Of a stretch of 6,890 nucleotides of DNA, positions 1-4,554 are shown in pieces (the stretch's first letter is position 1; each line of letters starts with the position of its first letter). The stretch comes from Candidatus Helarchaeota archaeon (lineage in GTDB: Archaea; Asgardarchaeota; Lokiarchaeia; Helarchaeales; HEL-GB-A): positions 1-6,890 of the forward strand of contig JAEOSY010000254.1 in the NCBI GenBank assembly GCA_016840125.1, written 5' to 3'. Made by a program: the position numbers and the translations under genes. Under the pieces are notes generated by a model, which was given only the letters and a program-made list of their open reading frames with translations, searched no databases and was not told where the DNA came from.

Positions 1-1
1 A

Positions 2-160
2 GCGGGGCTCGATACGGTCGTTAAATTCTACTTCGATATCCCGACTGGCGCTAGCGTACCCACTGGCACCTATAGAGTCTACATAACGGTCTGGACCGAT
101 TGGCCTTATGCGGGTGGCATCTGCGTGGATTACATCATCGAAAGTTTTACAGTTAACTGA
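2..160 (+). CDS. 3' end of a surface/secreted protein paralogous to the next gene (5' end outside window)
   Basis: Only the last 52 codons and the TGA stop are present; the window begins inside the gene. The encoded peptide matches the C-terminus of the 314-2254 protein at 47 of 52 residues, and the DNA is about 88% identical (19 differences in 159 bases by hand alignment). It includes the shared stretches GLDTVVKFYFDIPTG and YITVWTDWPYAGG and the ending FTVN. The match continues past the stop codon into the terminator. This tail looks like a small beta-sandwich domain, so the gene is probably another secreted surface protein, perhaps also a beta-helix protein, although the missing part cannot be judged. 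It lies head-to-tail with its paralogue, with 153 bp between stop and next start. No C-terminal membrane anchor is visible. The reading frame is certain; the function is inferred from the paralogue. Confidence 0.85.
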   Translation, partial: AGLDTVVKFYFDIPTGASVPTGTYRVYITVWTDWPYAGGICVDYIIESFTVN

Positions 161-169
161 CAAAAGCCA

Positions 170-184
170 ATCCTCTTTTTTAAC
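170..184 (+). terminator. Oligo-T archaeal-type terminator after the first gene
   Basis: A run of six T (176-181) within a pyrimidine-rich stretch begins 15 bases after the stop codon. No strong stem precedes it, as is usual for archaeal intrinsic termination. The equivalent place after the paralogous gene carries a longer T run, and the sequence just after the stop (CAAAAGCCA) is identical in both, so the terminator was duplicated with the gene end. Confidence 0.5.
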
Positions 185-243
185 TAACTGATCATTCAAA
201 TCCCTACTGAAAACCAAATTTTATAGCAAACTCTTGTATAGCA

Positions 244-251
244 TTTAAATA
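244..251 (+). promoter_or_regulatory. Putative TATA box for the beta-helix protein gene
   Basis: TTTAAATA lies 63 bp before the start codon. Initiation about 25 bp downstream would give a leader of roughly 40 bases. The region between the preceding terminator and this box has no open gene on either strand with coding character. An alternative weaker box, TTTTATAG, lies at about 218-225. Assignment is by spacing and composition only. Confidence 0.4.
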
Positions 252-298
252 CCAAAATGTAATATGTTTTCTCTGAAAGAAGTTTCATAGGAAAGAGC

Positions 299-305
299 GG
301 GAAGG
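299..305 (+). promoter_or_regulatory. Ribosome binding site for the beta-helix protein gene
   Basis: GGGAAGG ends 8 bases before the ATG at 314 and resembles a Shine-Dalgarno sequence. GGGA (299-302) can also pair with TCCC (310-313) just before the start codon, a very small stem whose significance is doubtful. Together with the signal peptide that follows directly, it supports 314 as the true start. Confidence 0.5.
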
Positions 306-313
306 AAAATCCC

Positions 314-2254
314 ATGAAGAAATATAAGATTCTTTTTGCAAGTCTCATGATCAGTTCGCTCATTATGATGTCTCTCTTCAATGTGATACCACAGGACATA
401 GTTATGCCTAGGGATAGTTTAAAACCGGAAATCCCTATTAATAAAACAACAATTTCAATTAATGGGAACGCAGCATTGGCAGCCAATGCTACTGCGGGGA
501 ATGGAACCGTAGGAAATCCCTATATCATTGAAAATTATATTATCAATGCCAGTGGATTGAGTGTTGACGGGATCCTTATTCAAAATACTGATGCCTATTT
601 TATCTTGAGAAATTGTACCATCACCGGAACAGATCCTGGGTTTGCGGGCATCAAACTTTCAAATGTAACCCATGGAATAATTATGAATAATACTTGCAGT
701 GCTAATGCATATGGGGTTGATTGTTTTCAATCGAGCAACAATACGTTGACATTAAATAAAATTAATGGAAATGAGTATGGTATTCAACTAAGCGTATCTG
801 GTCATAGCAAACTTATGTATAATATTGCCAATAATAATACCCAAATTGGTATTGTCATCGCTAATGACAATCTACACACGTTAATTAATAACACGGCGAA
901 TAACAATTTATTTTGTGGAATTTATTTTTCATTTTCAAACAATAATACACTTACTAATAATACTGCTAATTCTAACGATTATTCTGGGATTCTAATGGAT
1001 ATAGGGTGTGAAAATTATACCTTATTTCACAACACTGCCAATAATAATATTGAAGCTGGCATTGATTTAGAAGGTTGTGCTCAGAATGAACTGACCTATA
1101 ATAACGCGGATTACAATCGTTTTGGTATTCGACTACACGCCCTTTGTGTAGAGAACACGCTGACCAACAACAGCGCATATTATAATGATGATTACGGCAT
1201 CTCTGTAACTGATTTTTCCCATAGGAATACAATTTCTCAAAATAACATGAACTATAATCAATTGCATGGAATCTGTATCAGTTCCTCAGATAACAATACA
1301 GTTTTTCGTAATAATATGAGTTATAATAATCAGTATGGAATACACCTTGAAGGGTCATTTTCCGATAACAATTTAATCTATTTAAATACATTAATGGGAA
1401 ATGTTTTAGCCCAAGCGAATTATAACTCCTCAGGAACGGGCAATAAATTTGATAACGGGAGTTTAGGGAATTATTATAGTGATTATGAGTCCTTATACCC
1501 AACAGCTAGCCATGACGGAACCGTCTGGAATCAATCGTACCAAATAGGCAACGTAAGTGATAATTTTCCTCTAGTGAGTCCATGGGGGCTGAATTGGCTA
1601 CCCCCCTCTGTGGAGATCCTTTCTCCTACCAATGGATTGCAATTTGAAGAAAACCAAAAAATTCCCATTGTAGTAAATGTCACGGATCTTATTATGATTA
1701 CCGAAGTCCAATTGTATTCCAATTCAACGTATATCCAGAATCTCCAATACAATGGGTCGCTCTATGTACTTAACTGGACTAATACCCTTGGCTTCGCAGG
1801 AATAAATTTCCTTCAAATTAGAGCGTTTAATGCATATGGAAAAATCAATGATACAGAGGTCGTGTGGATAAATATCACTCTCTATGTTCCGCCACCTGGA
1901 CATGCCGACCTTTATAATGTGACCACCACGAACTCCACAGGGTCGCCACAGGATAATTTCACCCGCGGGGAGCAAATAACCTATGAAGCGACCATCCGCG
2001 GCGATTTAGGAAGTGGGACTTATGTGGTCATGGCTCACACCGATGATCCCACATTGAACGGATACCTCACTTATAATGAAACGGTTCAAGTGCAAGCCGG
2101 GCTCGATACGGTCGTTAAATTCTACTTCGATATTCCTACTGGAGCGACTGTAGCAACGGGAACCTATAAAGCTTACATAACGGTCTGGACAGATTGGCCT
2201 TATGCGGGTGGAATCTGCGTGGATTACATCATTGAAACATTTACAGTTAACTGA
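314..2254 (+). CDS. Secreted right-handed parallel beta-helix (NosD-like) surface protein
   Basis: The 646-residue protein starts with a signal peptide (KKYK, then a hydrophobic core at about 6-25). Residues 156-363 form nine successive 22-24 residue rungs, each opening with GI (156, 179, 202, 225, 249, 271, 295, 319, 342) and carrying NNT or NNS turns: a parallel beta-helix ladder. Residues 378-422 hold the NosD-type closing motif (FDNGSLGNYYSDY, later DNFPLVSPW). About 431-524 looks like an Ig-like beta-sandwich (PPSVEILSPTNG start), and about 530-646 is a second beta domain shared with the upstream gene. I count 30 N-X-S/T sequons, suggesting heavy N-glycosylation outside the cell. No C-terminal anchor or sorting helix is present, so it may be released or held by a partner. 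Parallel beta-helix proteins often bind or cleave polysaccharides, but no catalytic residues can be assigned. NosD is a family resemblance only; no copper or nitrous oxide genes are nearby. Confidence 0.9.
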   Translation: MKKYKILFASLMISSLIMMSLFNVIPQDIVMPRDSLKPEIPINKTTISINGNAALAANATAGNGTVGNPYIIENYIINASGLSVDGILIQNTDAYFILRNCTITGTDPGFAGIKLSNVTHGIIMNNTCSANAYGVDCFQSSNNTLTLNKINGNEYGIQLSVSGHSKLMYNIANNNTQIGIVIANDNLHTLINNTANNNLFCGIYFSFSNNNTLTNNTANSNDYSGILMDIGCENYTLFHNTANNNIEAGIDLEGCAQNELTYNNADYNRFGIRLHALCVENTLTNNSAYYNDDYGISVTDFSHRNTISQNNMNYNQLHGICISSSDNNTVFRNNMSYNNQYGIHLEGSFSDNNLIYLNTLMGNVLAQANYNSSGTGNKFDNGSLGNYYSDYESLYPTASHDGTVWNQSYQIGNVSDNFPLVSPWGLNWLPPSVEILSPTNGLQFEENQKIPIVVNVTDLIMITEVQLYSNSTYIQNLQYNGSLYVLNWTNTLGFAGINFLQIRAFNAYGKINDTEVVWINITLYVPPPGHADLYNVTTTNSTGSPQDNFTRGEQITYEATIRGDLGSGTYVVMAHTDDPTLNGYLTYNETVQVQAGLDTVVKFYFDIPTGATVATGTYKAYITVWTDWPYAGGICVDYIIETFTVN

Positions 2255-2269
2255 CAAAAGCCACCCACC

Positions 2270-2284
2270 TTTTCCTTTTTTTTT
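2270..2284 (+). terminator. Oligo-T terminator of the beta-helix protein gene
   Basis: TTTTCC followed by nine T (2276-2284) starts 16 bases after the stop codon. This is a strong archaeal-type oligo-T signal. It occupies the same position as the weaker T run after the paralogous gene end at 160. Confidence 0.65.
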
Positions 2285-2300
2285 AACTGATACAAACAAA

Positions 2301-2314
2301 CCTCTGCTTAGAGG
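2301..2314. other. Small hairpin between convergent gene ends
   Basis: CCTCT and AGAGG form a 5-bp stem with a 4-base loop. Read on the minus strand, the stem is followed by TTTGTTTG, so it could help end transcription coming leftward from the relic genes at 2347-2791. The stem is short enough to arise by chance. Confidence 0.25.
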
Positions 2315-2346
2315 ATATTTATCCCATAATGATTGAGCTATAGTCT

Positions 2347-2589
2347 TCACTCTGAATTATCCAGTTTCTGTTGGTAATGGGCATATTGCCACATGAGACT
2401 CATGATGCGGGGGGCCACTTCCGGCAGAAGAATAGGCAGTCCGCGGGTTTGTACATATTCAATTAGGGAGTCGCTGCGTGAGAGGAATAGATTGGTGAAG
2501 AGGATGGGGATATTTGCCCGTTTACCAATTCGCAGTAACGTTTTGAAGAGATCAAACATGATGATACGGGTGCTTTCAATAATTTCTAA
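2347..2589 (-). pseudogene. Truncated 3' fragment of an ADP-forming acyl-CoA synthetase alpha-subunit gene
   Basis: The minus strand here encodes the last ~79 residues of a protein nearly identical to the C-terminus of the full-length gene at 4555-6033. From MFDLFKTLLRIGKR to the end QQKLDNSE, 66 of 70 residues match, with changes N/D, T/S, A/V and H/Q. The match extends a few codons upstream (IESTR), then stops at an in-frame TAG (2590-2592) at the place matching residue 412 of the full-length protein. The first ~410 residues, including the CoA-binding fold and the catalytic histidine, are missing, so no active enzyme is possible. DNA identity over 2341-2580 is about 85% (35 differences), mostly silent, and there is no frameshift. 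An ATG at 2559 could start a 70-residue peptide, but no promoter or ribosome site supports it. I read it as the remnant of an older paralogue. Confidence 0.85.
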
Positions 2590-2595
2590 CTAACC

Positions 2596-2623
2596 TGCCA
2601 GTTAATGGAGAAATTAACTGGCA
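2596..2623. repeat. Perfect 11-bp inverted repeat, terminator-like hairpin
   Basis: TGCCAGTTAAT (2596-2606) and ATTAACTGGCA (2613-2623) are exact reverse complements around a 6-base loop. On the minus strand the hairpin begins directly after the TAG stop of the surface-protein relic (2624-2626) and lies just before the synthetase relic. It may be a 3' stem-loop of that former gene, or a structure at the junction of the two fragments. No T run of terminator length follows. Confidence 0.6.
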
Positions 2624-2791
2624 CTATAGACGCCTGTAGACGAGAATCATAGCGAGTCCAATGAGAGCTCCGAGAACTGTAAATCCTGGAATGCCACCGA
2701 TCGATCCTGCGTAGTCGTAGATGAATGAGAAGGTACCATCCCCACTTGCCCACACGATGAGGACGACGTAAGTGCCAAACTCACTTGGATT
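2624..2791 (-). pseudogene. C-terminal relic of a surface protein with membrane-anchor tail
   Basis: Translated on the minus strand, 2791 down to 2624 gives about 55 residues and a TAG stop. It starts with a beta-strand-rich part (NPSEFGTYVVLIVWASGDG, then FSFIYDYAG). A hydrophobic helix follows (IPGFTVLGALIGLAMILV), and the end is basic (YRRL). Small-residue/proline-glycine motif, single membrane helix and terminal arginines is the classic layout of PGF-CTERM-like archaeal surface anchors that may be processed by archaeosortases. The GTYVVLIVW segment resembles GTYKAYITVW in the tail of the 314-2254 protein, suggesting related adhesive domains. The frame stays open only to a TGA at 2837-2839, and no start codon or signal peptide lies upstream, so only the 3' end survives. 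Too short to be called as an ordinary gene. The anchor reading is well supported; the rest of the protein is unknown. Confidence 0.7.
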
Positions 2792-2818
2792 TAGGAGAAT
2801 AGATAAATAATGACAGCA

Positions 2819-2953
2819 GGATCCCCTTAAACCTATTCAAAATCACACAATCCTAAGTATTATATCATTCGAAGAATAGAAATGCGTATTTCTGCTATGA
2901 AACTGAGATATTTGCGCATCTATACACTCAAATTTTTTAAGGGATCCCCTCAA
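2819..2953. repeat. Segment bounded by a 12-bp near-perfect direct repeat
   Basis: GGATCCCCTTAA at 2819-2830 recurs as GGATCCCCTCAA at 2942-2953, 11 of 12 bases identical in the same orientation, with 111 bp of AT-rich sequence between. The core GGATCC is itself a palindrome, so a weaker inverted match also exists. It could be the scar of a small insertion or a local duplication. There is no transposase or convincing terminal inverted repeat. Confidence 0.4.
2931..2941 (+). promoter_or_regulatory. Possible TATA box for the split gene, leaderless arrangement
   Basis: The T-rich box AATTTTTTAAG is centred about 28 bp before the ATG at 2965. Initiation at the usual archaeal distance would fall at or next to the start codon, giving a leaderless transcript. 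That agrees with the absence of any Shine-Dalgarno-like sequence before this ATG. Confidence 0.3.
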
Positions 2954-2964
2954 TAACTTGTATA

Positions 2965-3417
2965 ATGGCGAATCATACAGCTGTGCTCTGGGAATTGGTA
3001 CAGCAGCACCAATACTCAGGATTGGGCGAGAGAACTGACATAAACGCCGTACAAGCGAACTACCAGCTCACACCTGCCGTAATACGAGGTGCGATTGTCG
3101 TACTTGTGGGGCAGTTGCTTAAAAAGGGGAAGGTAACAATGCCGAACCCGGATGTATTGCACGCCCTCATCCATTTCCTGGGAGATGAGTTCCTATGGAT
3201 CCGGGAAGTTTCCGTAGATGCGCTCCGCCGCTGGGACCTCGCGTCAGGGGTGCCAGCGGTCACGCAGTTCCTATTACAACACTTGGACGATTCAAGATCC
3301 GCTGCATGGAAGCGCCGTAGGAGAGTATACAACCCGCCTCCTGTTCGAACTGTTCGCGCGGTACGACTCTTGGGACCGGTTATATGCTTTCAGTTCGCGT
3401 CTCAAAACGATCTATGA
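2965..3417 (+). CDS. N-terminal part of an unrecognised HEAT-like protein, split by a frameshift
   Basis: The frame starts at ATG 2965. An in-frame TAA at 2938-2940 and the lack of other start codons fix this start. About the first 110 residues look genuine: helical, with a HEAT/armadillo-like pair of helices around residues 62-107 (PDVLHALIHFLGDE, then IREVSVDALRRWD and PAVTQFLLQHLDD). After roughly 3300 the frame turns into an arginine- and proline-rich run (KRRRRVYNPPPVRTVRAVRL) typical of reading out of frame, until a stop at 3415-3417. The sensible continuation lies in the +1 frame (next entry). Joined, the two parts would give a protein of about 474 residues. HEAT-like repeats usually serve as protein-binding scaffolds; the actual function is unknown. 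The gene appears GC-richer than the beta-helix gene, which may indicate a different origin. The real coding part ends near 3290-3305. Confidence 0.6.
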   Translation: MANHTAVLWELVQQHQYSGLGERTDINAVQANYQLTPAVIRGAIVVLVGQLLKKGKVTMPNPDVLHALIHFLGDEFLWIREVSVDALRRWDLASGVPAVTQFLLQHLDDSRSAAWKRRRRVYNPPPVRTVRAVRLLGPVICFQFASQNDL

Positions 3418-4390
3418 TCAGAAGAAGGGTGGAGTTGATGCGCCCGCCCAGCGCTGCGCGGAAAACATCCTCCAAATCATGGAATATATTACCTCATACA
3501 TTCTCGTGGAGGAATGGGCGGAGGAGATGAAACCTCTCCTCCAATACCCTGACCGTCCGCACGCGTGCTGGCTCTGCCGCCACTGGATGCACCAGCGTGT
3601 CCCCCCTGAACACCTCCCGAGGTGTCTGCTGTCAGAGGGTTATGAGAAGTTCTTAGAACATGTATCACGTTATTATGATTGGTACGTCGAAGATAAAATG
3701 GATTTAAAAAAAGAGAGCCCGATCAACGAGTCTGGTGAGTTCGACTATTATGCGATTGAACGATGCCATCTACAGCGTGCAGGATACTGCACACGGTTCG
3801 CTCTCATATCAGAAGCGCACAATACCTGTAACTCTAATACATATTGGACAGACCTAACCAGAGAGAGAGGGATAAAGGATGGTTTCACCCCGCGGGAGTT
3901 GCAACCCCCGGTCGCGAACTGCCTAATAGGTATTACGCGGGATGAATACCCCGGATACGATACCAGCTACCTCATCCAAGCCAAGCTCGATGCGTTCATG
4001 TGGGAAATCTTTCAAAAATCACGTCTGAATGAATACCCAGAGAATATTTTTCCTGATTGTGATGTGCGTTGGTTGCGGGGCGCGTCCCTGCGGTCTTGGG
4101 TTTATCGACTTGAAAGAGATGACGTGGCTTGGAGAAATTACTTCGCGTTCGGAGAGTTATTCCAGGAGGGGGTGAATGGGTTTGTGGTGGATCTTACTCT
4201 CGCGTACCTCTTCAACTTGGAGCAATTCAATGCAAATAAAATGGAATTTACAGATGGTGGAGAATGGGTGGAGTTGAGTGCTACCTTTGGCGAATTCGAG
4301 CGGATCTTGCGATTAGCCAAACCAATCTACCGGTTCTCAGCCATCTTATTCCAAAAATTTCGTGATTTTTTCTTAATGGAGACACCCTGA
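3218..4390 (+). CDS. C-terminal part of the same unrecognised split protein
   Basis: This +1 frame becomes protein-like from about 3296 (DPLHGSAVGEYTTRLLFELF). The preceding 26 residues from ATG 3218 (serine/arginine-rich, MRSAAGTSRQ) are the out-of-frame shadow of the first part, so 3218 is unlikely to be a true start. Counting from 3218, residues 35-110 are helical. Residues 115-136 hold a cysteine/histidine cluster (C117, C120, H122, H125, C136) that could bind a metal, and further cysteines lie at 183, 191, 204 and 235. The rest is a mixed, tryptophan- and tyrosine-rich domain (WTDLTRERG, DVRWLRGASLRSWVYRLERDD, FQEGVNGFVVDLTLAYLF) that I do not recognise. The protein ends normally at TGA 4388-4390. 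No membrane segment is seen. One extra base near 3290-3305 would explain the break, either a real mutation or an assembly error. The intact downstream 360 codons argue for recent breakage, error or recoding. Confidence 0.6.
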   Translation: MRSAAGTSRQGCQRSRSSYYNTWTIQDPLHGSAVGEYTTRLLFELFARYDSWDRLYAFSSRLKTIYDQKKGGVDAPAQRCAENILQIMEYITSYILVEEWAEEMKPLLQYPDRPHACWLCRHWMHQRVPPEHLPRCLLSEGYEKFLEHVSRYYDWYVEDKMDLKKESPINESGEFDYYAIERCHLQRAGYCTRFALISEAHNTCNSNTYWTDLTRERGIKDGFTPRELQPPVANCLIGITRDEYPGYDTSYLIQAKLDAFMWEIFQKSRLNEYPENIFPDCDVRWLRGASLRSWVYRLERDDVAWRNYFAFGELFQEGVNGFVVDLTLAYLFNLEQFNANKMEFTDGGEWVELSATFGEFERILRLAKPIYRFSAILFQKFRDFFLMETP

Positions 4391-4468
4391 CGGTTATAAA
4401 TCACGGTAGTCCCCCGCGTCATACTAAGGTGATGGATTAACCCCCACAACCTTTAAAAGGGTGATAGT

Positions 4469-4483
4469 GAGTAATAATTACTC
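4469..4483. repeat. Perfect 7-bp palindrome
   Basis: GAGTAAT and ATTACTC are reverse complements around one base. With both neighbouring genes pointing toward it, an operator role is unlikely; it may be a 3' structure or chance. Confidence 0.35.
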
Positions 4484-4485
4484 CT

Positions 4486-4515
4486 ATCCTATCTTTTCAG
4501 ATCCTATCTTTTCAG
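4486..4515. repeat. Two perfect tandem copies of a 15-bp unit
   Basis: ATCCTATCTTTTCAG occurs twice in direct succession (4486-4500 and 4501-4515) with no mismatch. Its reverse complement shares the 12-mer GAAAAGATAGGA with the hypD leader at 6155-6166, so copies in opposite orientation flank the acyl-CoA synthetase gene. Confidence 0.85.
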
Positions 4516-4554
4516 TGGTAAACACCATTTGATCCAAATTCAGAGCTTTAGTCT

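Larger units (their letters stand above)
2792..2964. other. AT-rich non-coding segment before the split gene
   Basis: No coding frame is apparent here. The segment contains a near-perfect direct repeat (2819-2830 and 2942-2953) and an imperfect hairpin in which AGAAAT (2878-2883) pairs with ATTTCT (2888-2893) around GCGT. Further pairing of flanking ATA/TAT across a 2-base bulge is possible. It probably holds the promoter of the gene at 2965. Confidence 0.45.
4391..4554. other. Intergenic region between convergent genes
   Basis: This 164-bp gap separates the converging ends of the split gene and the acyl-CoA synthetase gene. No small gene is evident. It contains a short palindrome (4469-4483), a 15-bp tandem repeat (4486-4515) with TTTT tracts that might serve as a weak plus-strand terminator, and a tiny TGGT/ACCA inverted repeat (4516-4527). 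Confidence 0.5.

Noticed and set aside
695..1350. Repeated AATAAT-like patterns that might suggest a DNA repeat array or CRISPR
   Set aside because: They encode the NN-rich turns of the beta-helix rungs; unit sequences vary and there are no conserved repeats with unique spacers.
314..2254. Copper-handling NosD function
   Set aside because: Only the beta-helix fold and the GNYYSDY-like closing motif are shared; there are no nitrous oxide reductase or copper genes in view, and the Ig-like tail and sequons point to a general surface protein.
2393..2593. Plus-strand open frame opposite the synthetase relic
   Set aside because: It is the antisense of the relic; a matching antisense frame appears at 4529-4885 opposite the intact gene, as expected from shared sequence. 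No promoter or coding character.
2819..2950. Terminal inverted repeats of a miniature transposon (GGATCCCCTTAAA versus TTTAAGGGATCCCC)
   Set aside because: The inverted match depends on the palindromic GGATCC core and needs a one-base gap; the direct-repeat alignment is better and no transposase or target duplication supports an element.
2255..2964. tRNA or other structured RNA gene in the gene-poor stretch
   Set aside because: No cloverleaf, CCA end or conserved tRNA loop sequences were found; the visible structure is explained by two gene relics and a simple hairpin.
3060..3332. Minus-strand open frame across the split gene
   Set aside because: It overlaps the protein-like first part of the split gene and its own translation is cysteine/serine/arginine-rich nonsense.
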